In this document: in pieces, positions 17,111-25,488 of the stretch | Position numbering within the stretch: position 1 is the stretch's first letter | Layout of the letters: every line of letters starts with the position of its first letter | DNA from: JAVVHH01 sp965199665 | GTDB lineage: Bacteria; Pseudomonadota; Alphaproteobacteria; Acetobacterales; Acetobacteraceae | Length of the DNA: 64,000 nucleotides | Direction: 5' to 3' | Assembly: GCA_965199665.1 (NCBI GenBank) | Contig: OZ241208.1 | Coordinates: 930,001-994,000, forward strand | Notes under the pieces: generated by a model | Told to the model about the DNA's origin: nothing | Seen by the model: only the letters and a program-made list of their open reading frames with translations | Databases searched by the model: none | Made by a program: the position numbers and the translations under genes

Positions 17111-18205
17111 CTAGGACGTCAGCCCCAGGGCGAGCTGCGCGGCTTGCGTGGGCGGCATCGCGGGGCCCGACAGATTGGAGACGGAGACACCGAGCAGGCG
17201 GACACCCCGCGGCGGCGGGAACAGCGGCCGGAGCAGTTCGAGGGCCGTGGTCTCCAGGGTGTCCCTCGCGCCGATGGTCGCCGACAACGTCCGGCTTCGC
17301 GTCACCTGGCTGAAGTCGCTGTACTTGGCCTTGATGGTCACGGTCCGCCCCGAGTGGCCGCCTCTCGTGCAGGCATCCCAGACCTTCGACAGGATCGGCG
17401 CCGCGGCGGCGACGGCTTCGTCCCAGGTCAGCAAATCACGCTCGAACGTGCTCTCCGCCCCAACGGACTTGCGGACACGGTCCGCTTCGACGCGGCGCTC
17501 GTCGATGCCACGGGCGATGCCGAATAGGTAGTCGGCGGCCTTTCCGAAATGGGCGGCAAGGTGCTCGCGGGATTGCTGCCGCAAGTCCAGGCCGGTGTGG
17601 ATGCCGAGCTTGTTCATTCGTGCCGCCGTGACCGGACCGACACCGTGGAACTTGCCCACCGGCAGGTCCTCGACGAAGCGCGGGCCCATCCCGGGCGTGA
17701 TGACGAACAGCCCGTCGGGCTTCCGGTGATCCGACGCCAGCTTGGCCAGGAACTTGTTGTAGGAGACCCCAGCCGACGCCGTCAGCTCCGTCTCCTCCTT
17801 GATGGCTGTCTTGATCGCGACGGCGATGGCGGTAGCCGAACCCAGGTCCTGCAACGGCTCGGTCACGTCCAGGTAGGCTTCGTCCAGGGATAGGGGCTGG
17901 ACGAGGGTGGTGTAGCGGGCGAACACGGCATGGATCTGGGCCGACACGGCCTTATAGGCGTCGAACCGCGGACGCACGAAGACCAGTTCAGGGCAACGGC
18001 GTCTCGCGGTGACGGAGGGCATGGCCGAGTGGACGCCGAACTGCCGTGCCTCGTAGCTCGCGGCCGCGACGACGCCGCGTTCCCGCGAGCCGCCGACCGC
18101 GACGGGACGGCCACGCAGACTGGGATCGTCGCGCTGTTCGACCGAAGCGAAGAAGGCGTCCATGTCGATATGGATGATCCGACGTGGCGACCGGGCAGAG
18201 GTCAT
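17111..18205 (-). CDS. dinB: DNA polymerase IV (Y-family translesion polymerase)
   Basis: A 364-residue enzyme, normal length for DinB. Palm-domain acidic residues lie in IIHIDMDAFFASVEQ near residue 10 and in PLSLDEAYLDVT near 103. The steric-gate region, YKAVSAQI and the thumb helix-hairpin-helix (LPVGKFHGVGP) are present. The C-terminus has QLALGL, closely matching the beta-clamp-binding QLVLGL of E. coli DinB. It copies past lesions with low fidelity. It stands alone, convergent with the TetR gene, and no LexA-like box is obvious upstream. Confidence 0.94.
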   Translation of the reverse strand: MTSARSPRRIIHIDMDAFFASVEQRDDPSLRGRPVAVGGSRERGVVAAASYEARQFGVHSAMPSVTARRRCPELVFVRPRFDAYKAVSAQIHAVFARYTTLVQPLSLDEAYLDVTEPLQDLGSATAIAVAIKTAIKEETELTASAGVSYNKFLAKLASDHRKPDGLFVITPGMGPRFVEDLPVGKFHGVGPVTAARMNKLGIHTGLDLRQQSREHLAAHFGKAADYLFGIARGIDERRVEADRVRKSVGAESTFERDLLTWDEAVAAAAPILSKVWDACTRGGHSGRTVTIKAKYSDFSQVTRSRTLSATIGARDTLETTALELLRPLFPPPRGVRLLGVSVSNLSGPAMPPTQAAQLALGLTS

Positions 18206-18797
18206 CGTCCTCTACCCGGAAGGCGTCTTGGCCCGGCAATGGGTCTGCCGGACAGGCCCGGCAGCGCCCCATGTCGGCGGACAAGCCGTGGTGCTCGCCT
18301 GTCCGGGGTAGTCGTCCGATGCACCTCGTCGCGTCCTTGCAGGCTTCACGACTGAGATGGAGGGCGAGGCCTCCCCGACCAGGAGGAGCGCAACACGGAA
18401 GCGACGACGGGCATCCTGTTGACCATCATTCCTGGCCTTCTCGACATGCTGGAGGGCGCTAGCGCCGTCTCGTGGCCGGTTCCGCTGCGTGGCAGAGGGC
18501 CACAGCGGCTCGGTGCTAGCCTTTGTAGTCGTTGGCTCGCCGCAGCATGCCATGGGGTCGTCGCGACCTTAGTTCACGCCAGTCCGTTCCAGAACTGCTC
18601 GCTCCCGAGCGCGAGGAGGCCGACGAAGAAGCAGAGCCGGAAGACCTCTGGTCGCGGCATAGGAGCCGAACACTGCGGCCATTGAGTGCGTTGGCCGCCC
18701 GCGATTTGCTCAAGCGGCTCAGGCTCTCCGAGATGAGATTCCGTTGACAGTCCATTGTTCGCCTTAGTAGCTAGAGAAAGCAAACGAGGAACGTCCA
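18206..18797. other. Non-coding stretch upstream of dinB and the small gene
   Basis: Nearly 600 bases with several short open frames on both strands, none with recognisable similarity or a good ribosome site. The right end (18744-18797) carries a promoter-like element for the small plus-strand gene. The left end must hold the dinB promoter. I see no RNA gene. Confidence 0.45.
18744..18773 (+). promoter_or_regulatory. Promoter-like element before the small plus-strand gene
   Basis: A perfect TTGACA at 18744-18749 is followed at 18 bases by TAGCTA (18768-18773), a weak -10. The start codon of the 75-residue gene lies 24 bases further on, with GAGGA between. The -35 match is good and the -10 is poor, so confidence is moderate. 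Confidence 0.45.
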
Positions 18798-19025
18798 ATG
18801 GCGCCAAGATCACCAGACAAACCCGAAATGCAGAAGGTGGGCAACGAAGCATTCAAGGCAATGACAGGCCTTTCCAAAGTATTAGACAAGGCAATCAAGA
18901 GTGCTCAAGTTGTTACCAAGAATCCCGATGACGGCAAGATTGCCGATCTTGGTGATCAGATGGACGACCTTCTGGAAGGCATGAAAGCTGTGAAGGTGGC
19001 GTTGAAGAAGCTTCGAGGCGGGTAG
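18798..19025 (+). CDS. Small hypothetical protein, Lys-rich and helical
   Basis: A 75-residue protein from ATG 18798, preceded by GAGGA at suitable spacing and a TTGACA element. The sequence is amphipathic and charged (MQKVGNEAFKAMTGLSKVL, KAIKSAQVVTKNPDDGK, and a C-terminal LKKLRGG). It has no signal peptide or membrane segment and no cysteines. Base composition is clearly less GC-rich than the neighbours, which may mark acquired DNA. I do not recognise a family. It could be a small DNA- or protein-binding helical bundle. Confidence 0.55.
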   Translation: MAPRSPDKPEMQKVGNEAFKAMTGLSKVLDKAIKSAQVVTKNPDDGKIADLGDQMDDLLEGMKAVKVALKKLRGG

Positions 19026-19117
19026 AGCCGTCCGGCTACAACGGCCGACAGGTAGCCGCTACAGACAACTTGAGCGGTTCTCAGAACCTCTGAACGGAAC
19101 AGACGAGCCCCGTTGAT

Positions 19118-20527
19118 TTACAGCGGCGGCCTGCGGTGGCCCGTCGACGCCTCGATGGTGCCAGCGAAGTCCAACAGCGTCGCCTCGTCGTGCCAAGCAG
19201 CCACGCATTGCACACCGATCGGCAACTGGTCGCTGCTGACCGCGGCCGGGAGGGCGAGCGCTGGCAGGCCCGTCAGATTGAACGGCAGGGTGGCCCGCAT
19301 CATCTGGGCTGGCTCGACCGTCGTCCCGGCGACTTCGTATTTTGCCAAGCCATGATGCGGGGCGGTGAAGGGGATGACGGGGCACAGCAAGATGTCATGC
19401 GAGGCGAAGAACCCGGCAAATGCCGAGCGAAGCTCCTCCGTCGTCTGCACCGCAGCGATGACGGCCTCGAAGGACGGGGCCGGGCGCCGGGTCGTGACCC
19501 GGCCGCGCGCCGATAACTCGCTCTCCCGCCCGTCCGCGACCGCTCGCAGTCCGGGCACCGACTCCGCGAAGAACGCTCCCGCGACGGCGGTGCAATCGAC
19601 GCGTTCCAGGATCTCCAGACGGATCTCCTCGACCTGGTGGCCCAGCCGCTCCGCCAGGGCCGCCACGTCGCGCACCGCCGCCGCGACCTCGGGATCGATC
19701 GGGCCGAAGACGGCCTCGGTGATCCAGCCGACGCGCAGCGGCCGCCCGGGCACGCGCTGGTTAGCGGGCCCGGCGGTGGCCGCGGCGATGGCATAGCCGT
19801 CCTTGCCATCCGGTCCCTTCAGCAACTCGTAGCCCAGCGCCACGTCGGCGACGCTGCGGGCCATGGGTCCGACATGCCACATCCGGTTGGGCGATGGCGG
19901 GTAGTTGCCGGTGAGCGGCACGCGTCCGTGGGTGGGCTTGAGGGCGACGATGCCCGTCAGCGAGGCCGGGCCGCGCACGGAGATGCCGACATCAGTGCCG
20001 ATGCCGATCGGCGACATGCCGGCGGCGATGGCGGCAGCCTCGCCGCCGCTCGAACCGCCAGGGGTCCGGGTGAGATCCCACGGATTGTTGGTGCGTCCGG
20101 TCAAGGCGTTGTCGGTCTCCCACCAGAGCGTGAACTCCGGCAGGTTCGTCTTGCCGAGCAGGATGGCGCCGGCCCGGCGGAAACGCTGCACCGCGGTGGC
20201 GTCTTCGGTGGCGATGCGCCCGGCGAACAAGCGCGAGCCCCGCTGCGTCGGCACGCCCTCGGTATCCAAGCAGTCCTTGACGGTGAACGGCACTCCGCCG
20301 ACCGGTCCCGCATCGGCACCACCCGCCATTGCGCGCTCCAGCGTCCGGGCCGCCTCCAGCGCGGCGTCGGCGGTGACGGTGACGAAGGCGTTGATCCTGG
20401 ACTCGAGAGCCTCGATGCGGTCGAGATGGGCCTGGACGACTTCGACCGGGGAGACGTCCCGCGACCGGATCAGCGCCGCGAGCCGAGTGGCGCCGAGGTC
20501 ATGGAGGGGATCAGGCCCGGCGCTCAT
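19118..20527 (-). CDS. Amidase (amidase signature family)
   Basis: A 469-residue amidase-signature enzyme of usual length. Catalytic Lys is in PFTVKDCLD near residue 83, the Gly/Ser-rich GGSSGGEAAAIAAGM carries the bridging Ser near 158, and the nucleophile Ser is in DVGISVRGPAS near 183. It hydrolyses a C-N bond of an amide. Amidase-signature relatives include GatA, but no GatB/C partners are here, so it is a catabolic amidase. ATG 20527 overlaps the stop of the EthD gene (ATGA), so the two are co-translated. Confidence 0.9.
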   Translation of the reverse strand: MSAGPDPLHDLGATRLAALIRSRDVSPVEVVQAHLDRIEALESRINAFVTVTADAALEAARTLERAMAGGADAGPVGGVPFTVKDCLDTEGVPTQRGSRLFAGRIATEDATAVQRFRRAGAILLGKTNLPEFTLWWETDNALTGRTNNPWDLTRTPGGSSGGEAAAIAAGMSPIGIGTDVGISVRGPASLTGIVALKPTHGRVPLTGNYPPSPNRMWHVGPMARSVADVALGYELLKGPDGKDGYAIAAATAGPANQRVPGRPLRVGWITEAVFGPIDPEVAAAVRDVAALAERLGHQVEEIRLEILERVDCTAVAGAFFAESVPGLRAVADGRESELSARGRVTTRRPAPSFEAVIAAVQTTEELRSAFAGFFASHDILLCPVIPFTAPHHGLAKYEVAGTTVEPAQMMRATLPFNLTGLPALALPAAVSSDQLPIGVQCVAAWHDEATLLDFAGTIEASTGHRRPPL

Positions 20528-20832
20528 GGCGTCATGGGCGCCCAGATGGACCGCTCGATGACCGTGCTGTCGGTGAAGTTCTTCACGTCGGCCATGATCC
20601 TGGCCGTCTCCGGCGCTGCGAGCGCCGCCTCCATGGCGGCCGTGTCGCGGAAGCGATAGATGCCGATGGAGAGCACGCCGTTGCCGTCATCGGCCGGGAA
20701 GAAGGCGGCCGCTTCCTCCAGTCCATGGCGACCCCAGAGCTCCATGGCGAGCGGGATGTGCGTGTTGGCGTAGTAGTCGCGATCCATGCGGGTACCCGGC
20801 TCGCCGTTGCACGTCACCAGCATCTTGGTCAT
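20524..20832 (-). CDS. EthD-family small protein
   Basis: A 102-residue protein from ATG 20832. It reads MTKMLVTCNGEPGTRMDRDY then YANTHIPLAMELW, the hallmark of EthD/REDY-like dimeric alpha-beta barrel proteins (a Y...H.PL pattern), with IYRF and a FTDSTV end. EthD proteins accompany degradation genes and may aid substrate or product handling. It is coupled to the amidase. Start chosen over the longer open frame because this ATG begins the domain. Confidence 0.8.
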   Translation of the reverse strand: MTKMLVTCNGEPGTRMDRDYYANTHIPLAMELWGRHGLEEAAAFFPADDGNGVLSIGIYRFRDTAAMEAALAAPETARIMADVKNFTDSTVIERSIWAPMTP

Positions 20833-20836
20833 CCGA

Positions 20837-21052
20837 TCATTCTCTCCCCTGTCGAAGCGACGGCGCGTGGCGCAGCGTGTAGTCGGCCATGATCGACCAG
20901 TCCTTGTCACCGAACCCGGCCGACACGGCCTCTGCCATGCGGGCGTGCACGGCTTTGAGCATCGGCAAACGCGTGCCCGCGGCAGCGGTCGCCAGCCCGA
21001 GATCCTTCAAGCCCAACGCCGCCCGGAACCCGGCCTCGAAATCGCTGAGCAT
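20837..21052 (-). pseudogene. C-terminal domain remnant of a 3-hydroxyisobutyrate dehydrogenase-like enzyme
   Basis: A 71-codon frame, DFEAGFRAALGLKDLGLA...LPMLKAVHARMAEAVSAG..DKDWS, matches the C-terminal helices of beta-hydroxyacid dehydrogenases (DF.PGF...L..KDL.LA, with the K of the family's KD motif). The NAD-binding N-terminal domain is missing entirely, and upstream sequence gives only shadow frames. An ideal GGAGGGATCA precedes ATG 21052, so the fragment may still be translated ahead of EthD. It looks like a 5' deletion. Confidence 0.65.
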
Positions 21053-21177
21053 TGATCCCTCCGTCTCCTTCTGACCTGCGTGCGGCGTCGCATCGACAGT
21101 AGCGCGCGGACGTCTCGCGATACGGTTGGCAGCAAGGGAGCGAGACAGATGGCAAGAAACCGGCATAGAACGGCGCG

Positions 21178-22098
21178 ATGACCCACGGCGCGACCGGCTT
21201 CTCGCCCGAAAGCACGGAGTGCGGACCGGCGTTGGGGTCCCGCATCATCCGCAGCAGCCGGGCGTGCGGCTGGACGTCCGTCCTCCTCGATCATCATCGC
21301 GTCGAGCCCACCTACGACGCGTTCGAGACGCGGCCGACCCCGGACCAGACGATCGTCGTCATGCTGTCGGGCACCCAGACCATCGAGGCGTTCGGCGGAG
21401 GCTCCTGGAAGGCCGCCCCCTATCATCCTGGAACCGTCGGCATGACCCCAGGCGGAACGGTGGACCGACTGCGCCGGCGATGGCGGCGCGGGCAGGTCGG
21501 GTTCGAGAAGGCGAATTTGTATGTGCCGCAATCCCTCATCCAGGAAGCGCACGAGCAATACCGCCGCGCGGGCCAGGGCAGTGCAGACCGGCCACTACAG
21601 TCGCTGGCATTCCAAGATCCGCTGATCCTGCACACGGTCTCATCGCTGCTACGGGGCATGCAGATCGGCTTGCCCGACATCTACGCGCAGACGGCGGCCT
21701 GCTGGCTGGTGACCCACCTCCTATCGGCGCATAGCGGCTGGACCGTCGAGACGAGGCGGGCACCAGCGCTCTCCCGGGCCCGGCTCGACGCCGTCCGCGA
21801 CTTGGTCGGCGCCCGCTTCGCGAAGCCTCTGACGCTGGACGACCTGGCCGTGGAGGCCGGCATCAGCAAGTTCCATTTCGCCCGCCTGTTCCGCCAGGAG
21901 ACCGGCACCACGCCGCATGCGTTCATCCTGCAGGTTCGGCTCGAAGCCGCTCGTCGTCTGCTCACCGACACGGATTTGAGGATCAAGCAGATCGCTGCGC
22001 GGACCGGCTTCCGAACCGTGGCGTCGCTCGGCGCTGCTTTTGTGCGCAAACACGGCGTCACGCCGTCGGCCTACCGCCAGCGCGAGTTCTGCCGATGA
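21178..22098 (+). CDS. AraC family transcriptional regulator
   Basis: A 306-residue regulator. The C-terminal 100 residues hold the double helix-turn-helix: LTLDDLAVEAGISKFHFARL, FRQETGTTPHAFILQ, RLEAARRLL and IKQIAARTGFRTVASLGAAF, ending GVTPSAYRQ. The N-terminal half is a cupin-like sensing domain. It is divergent from the dehydrogenase-remnant/EthD/amidase unit and is its likely regulator. Effector unknown. Confidence 0.88.
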   Translation: MTHGATGFSPESTECGPALGSRIIRSSRACGWTSVLLDHHRVEPTYDAFETRPTPDQTIVVMLSGTQTIEAFGGGSWKAAPYHPGTVGMTPGGTVDRLRRRWRRGQVGFEKANLYVPQSLIQEAHEQYRRAGQGSADRPLQSLAFQDPLILHTVSSLLRGMQIGLPDIYAQTAACWLVTHLLSAHSGWTVETRRAPALSRARLDAVRDLVGARFAKPLTLDDLAVEAGISKFHFARLFRQETGTTPHAFILQVRLEAARRLLTDTDLRIKQIAARTGFRTVASLGAAFVRKHGVTPSAYRQREFCR

Positions 22099-22147
22099 AG
22101 CCCGGCCATCAGCCCGTATGAGCGCGGGGACGGCACCGATTGCTTGG

Positions 22148-23503
22148 TCAGGTTCGCCCAGTCCCGGCTGGGTCGACTCCGCTTTTCAGGAATGCCGCCC
22201 GGTCGGCCTCGCCGACGCTTTCGGCGACGCGCTGCCACAGTTGCTCCACGGTGCTGCAGCCGGGCGCCGCACGTTTCACGAGGATGCGGGCGATCGGTCC
22301 CACGAACGGGGCGAGCGCCGCCTGCACGCGGGCCAATTCGTGATCCGGCAACGGCCCTCCACTACCGGTGTGGATGCCCGAGCGGCTCTGCGACGCTGAG
22401 ATGTCCGACCTCACATCCGTGCGGAACCGCTGCCGGCTGCGGTCATCGGGGATGTTGGCGACGAGAAGGTCGTAGAACCGGTCCAGCGTTTCCGCTTGGC
22501 GGGCGGCGTCCCGCACGAGGATGCCGGCGATCGGGCCGAGATGGCCCGCCAAGCGCCGTTCGATGGTCGTCATGGCCGTGCTGTCCAAGCCGAGATCGAC
22601 GGGCCGCGCGTCGGGGCGCTGCGCCAAGACCGTCAGATCCGCTTCCTTGGCTAGCCCAGCCAGATCCGGCGAGGGCGAAGACTGTCCGCGAAGCAGGGTG
22701 GCCATCGCTTCGGCGGTGGGGAACCGGGCGGCCGGGTCCTTGCTGAGCGCGCGGCGGAGGGCGGCGTGTAGCGCGGGCGGCGCCTCGGGGCAGAGCTCGG
22801 CGCTGTCGCGCGGCTCTTCGTGCAGCAGCTTGTGCCAGACCTCGTGGGCGGACCGGCCGGCGAACGGCTTGGATCCGGTGACCAATTCATACAGGACGAC
22901 CGCGGTGGAGAACAGGTCGCTGCGCCCATCGGTCGGCTCGCCCCGGCACTGCTCCGGCGACATATAGGACGGCGTGCCGACGACGCTGCCGGTTCCGGTC
23001 AAGTGAGACGTGTCGAGCCGCGAGATGCCGAAATCGGTGATCTTCACCCGGCCCTGGGCCGTCAGCATGATGTTGGCGGGCTTGATGTCGCGATGGACGA
23101 CGCCGGCGGCATGGGCGGTGCCGAGCCCGTCCAAGATTTGGCCGCCGATGGAGATCGTCTGCGTCGGCGTGCAGCGGGCCCCGCCTTCCTTGAGCTGCTG
23201 AAGGGCGGCGCCGGTGATGAACTCCATCGCCAGGAACGGCTCACCGGCATGCAGGTCGAAATCGTAGACCGCGACGATGTTGGGGTGGTTGCAACGGCCC
23301 GCCGCCTGCGCTTCCTGCTGGAAGCGGGCGATGTATTCGGCCCGCTCGGTGCTGCCGAGCAGGTCGGTGTGGACGAGCTTGAGAGCGACCGGGCGATCGA
23401 TGGCCGGGTCGTGGGCGCGGAAGACCACGCCCATGGCGCCTCGGCCCAGCACCGAGTGGATGCGGTAGCGACCGATCCGTTCCGGCAGCTCGCTGGAGGG
23501 CAC
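22148..23503 (-). CDS. Serine/threonine protein kinase with two C-terminal globin-length repeats
   Basis: A 451-residue Hanks-type kinase starting at GTG 23503, two bases past the stop of the sensor gene; an open frame further upstream is shadow. The kinase domain covers about residues 13-275: glycine loop GRGAMG at 20-25, K42, HRD 137-139, DFG 157-159, and activation segment GTPSYMSPEQ. There is no transmembrane segment. The C-terminus has two related helical units, each with LGPIAGILV or VGPIARILV, spaced about 90 residues apart, a module seen in T6SS-linked PpkA-like kinases. It probably receives input from the HAMP sensor encoded just upstream. Confidence 0.9.
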   Translation of the reverse strand: MPSSELPERIGRYRIHSVLGRGAMGVVFRAHDPAIDRPVALKLVHTDLLGSTERAEYIARFQQEAQAAGRCNHPNIVAVYDFDLHAGEPFLAMEFITGAALQQLKEGGARCTPTQTISIGGQILDGLGTAHAAGVVHRDIKPANIMLTAQGRVKITDFGISRLDTSHLTGTGSVVGTPSYMSPEQCRGEPTDGRSDLFSTAVVLYELVTGSKPFAGRSAHEVWHKLLHEEPRDSAELCPEAPPALHAALRRALSKDPAARFPTAEAMATLLRGQSSPSPDLAGLAKEADLTVLAQRPDARPVDLGLDSTAMTTIERRLAGHLGPIAGILVRDAARQAETLDRFYDLLVANIPDDRSRQRFRTDVRSDISASQSRSGIHTGSGGPLPDHELARVQAALAPFVGPIARILVKRAAPGCSTVEQLWQRVAESVGEADRAAFLKSGVDPAGTGRT

Positions 23504-23505
23504 CG

Positions 23506-24378
23506 TCAGCTTTCGAGCATCTTCATCGCATTGGCCAAGCTGCGGCGCATGCGGTTGAAGGCCTCGCCCAGTGTGGAGATCTCGTCGCGCCCGCTCACCG
23601 TGATCTCCGGGGCGTCCATGTTGCCGAGGCTGACTTCGTTGGCACTGGCCGCGATGCGGCGGACCGGCCGGATGATGACGTAGTGCAGCATGAGGTTCAT
23701 CAGCACGAGGACGACGAAGAAGACGACCCCGAGCCAAACCACGACGCCCGTGAACGTGTCCCAGGCGCGGGCGAGCGGCAATGCCATGGGAACGGAGACG
23801 ATCCGGGCACCGAGCACCTCGTTCAGCTGCCAGTTGAAGCCGTTCTTGGTGCCGTAAAGGTCCGTCACGGTGGCCGGGGCGGCTTCGGGGGTCGAGTGGC
23901 AGGCGAGGCATGCCGGGTCGCGGATGACCAGGGGGCGGGCCATGGTCAGGATGGGTCCGTTGGAGCCGTCCCGCTCGAGGATCACCTCTTTCAAGTCGGC
24001 GTTCTTGCGCATGGACCCGATGACGTCGCTCTGCCAGTCATTGGCGAGGTCGGCGGGGTTGGTCGGATTGAGCATGACGGTCCGGAAGCTGTAGTCCGGC
24101 ATCGACTTCTGCACGGTACGGAAGTTGGTCTGCGCGGCCCAGGCCGGGATGGATTGCGGCAGGAACCGTCGCGCGAGCTGGCCTTCGAGGAGCGGCGCGA
24201 TCTCCTGGACGGTGTATTGGCTGATCGCGTCGGCTTGGGCCGACATCAACGCGGCTTCCGCCAGCACGTGCTCGCGGGCGGTCGCGAACACGAGCCGGTA
24301 CGAGATGAAGCTCGCCAGGCTCAGCCCGGCGACCAGACCCACCAGCAGGACGAGATTGAATTTGAGCCGCAGCCCCAT
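23506..24378 (-). CDS. Membrane sensor with Tll0287-like (DUF3365) domain, CxxCH motif and HAMP
   Basis: A 290-residue protein. A first membrane helix lies at about residues 8-28, the periplasmic Tll0287-like/DUF3365 domain at about 30-205, a second helix at about 212-235, then a HAMP domain (RPVRRIAASANEVSLGNMDA) and a short helix. The periplasmic part has CLACH at 157-161, a c-type haem attachment motif, preceded by MARPLVIRDPA. It may sense redox state or a gas and pass the signal through HAMP to the adjacent cytoplasmic kinase. No kinase or cyclase domain is attached, so signalling must be in trans. Confidence 0.83.
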   Translation of the reverse strand: MGLRLKFNLVLLVGLVAGLSLASFISYRLVFATAREHVLAEAALMSAQADAISQYTVQEIAPLLEGQLARRFLPQSIPAWAAQTNFRTVQKSMPDYSFRTVMLNPTNPADLANDWQSDVIGSMRKNADLKEVILERDGSNGPILTMARPLVIRDPACLACHSTPEAAPATVTDLYGTKNGFNWQLNEVLGARIVSVPMALPLARAWDTFTGVVVWLGVVFFVVLVLMNLMLHYVIIRPVRRIAASANEVSLGNMDAPEITVSGRDEISTLGEAFNRMRRSLANAMKMLES

Positions 24379-24390
24379 TGCGTATGTTCC

Positions 24391-25488
24391 TTATTGGAGC
24401 AGCTGCTCCATCTGCCTCGCGGTCAGCTTTCCGGTCGCTTCGCTGTTCGAGTCGCGTTGGTATCTGCGAATGGCCAGTGCGGTGTCGAGCCCGAACTGGC
24501 CGTCGATGCCGCCGCCATAGTACCCCAGCTTCGATAACGAGAGTTGAATCCGGCGGCGTTCGGCCGGATTGGGATCGGCCAGGGCGCTGCCTGGGTCGGG
24601 TGGCGCGGCAACCGGTGCGGCGGCTGGCGCGGCGGCTGGCGGGACGATCGGCGCGGATGCCGGGGGCGGCGCTGGCTCCAGCGCTGGTTTCGGCTCGGGG
24701 GCCGGTTCGCCCGACAGCCAGGAGGGTTGGCTCGGCGGCTGAACGGTGAGCACGGCGCGGCGAAGCGCCGGGTCGGCCGATAGCCGCGACAGTAGGGCGC
24801 CGATCTCCAGCGGACCGGTGCCGATCGCGGCGCCCAAGGCCGTGGCCAGCGGTGCCGGCCCCGTTGCATCCGCCGCCGGGATGGCGGCCGCGGCGAGCCC
24901 GCCATGGGCCGCGTCGGGCGGGCGCCGCATCGGGGCGAAGTCAGGCGGTGGCGCCCCGGTCGGCGTCGCGACGTCCATCAGCACGAGCCCGGCGGCGCTG
25001 GACGGCCCGGCCACCGACGCCATCAGCAGCCGGGCGACGATGCCTTGGCTGAGAACGTCGGAGTCGCGGTCGAGCCGCACTTCGACCGGCAGGATGAACA
25101 ACCGGTCCGCGTAGCTGACGACATGGGTGCAGATGTAGATCAGCGCGCGGCCCCCCGCCGCGGCGGCCGCATCCTCGCCCAGCGCGGCGATCGAGGTGCC
25201 GAGCCTGGCGTTGCTGAGGTCGTTCTGTCGCGTCACGGCGAAGCCGGCACGCGACAGGAGGGTACTCACCAGGTTGGCCGACAGCGCACAGCCCGGCAGT
25301 TTCGGCAGAGTGGTGTAGTTCGAGTTGGCGATCACCAGCGCCCGGGGCCGGGGCGGCTCGGCCCAGACCGGGCGGGCGACGGCCAGCGCGATCATGACGG
25401 CGCCCACCCCCTTCGCTTGACGGCGCCGCTGGGAGCGGCAGTGTGAGGGTGAGCCACGACGTTGCCCGGTTGTAGATGCGATGGACAT
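24391..25488 (-). CDS. Caspase-like protein lacking the catalytic Cys, with peptidoglycan-binding domain
   Basis: A 365-residue exported protein. An Arg/Lys-rich start and GVGAVMIALAVARPVWA form a signal peptide. Residues about 48-215 resemble a caspase p20 domain: ALVIANSNYTTLPKLPGC matches the opening, H122 in YICTHV matches the catalytic His, but the Cys position (DACR in active enzymes) reads D172-V-A-T. A Pro/Ala-rich linker follows, then a PG_binding_1 domain (LSKLGYYGGGIDGQFGLDTA). Start is uncertain: ATG 25488 has a GGGGAG site but overlaps the divergent IalB start by 8 bases; GTG 25407 or ATG 25395 are alternatives. It heads the sensor-kinase operon. Confidence 0.75.
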   Translation of the reverse strand: MSIASTTGQRRGSPSHCRSQRRRQAKGVGAVMIALAVARPVWAEPPRPRALVIANSNYTTLPKLPGCALSANLVSTLLSRAGFAVTRQNDLSNARLGTSIAALGEDAAAAAGGRALIYICTHVVSYADRLFILPVEVRLDRDSDVLSQGIVARLLMASVAGPSSAAGLVLMDVATPTGAPPPDFAPMRRPPDAAHGGLAAAAIPAADATGPAPLATALGAAIGTGPLEIGALLSRLSADPALRRAVLTVQPPSQPSWLSGEPAPEPKPALEPAPPPASAPIVPPAAAPAAAPVAAPPDPGSALADPNPAERRRIQLSLSKLGYYGGGIDGQFGLDTALAIRRYQRDSNSEATGKLTARQMEQLLQ

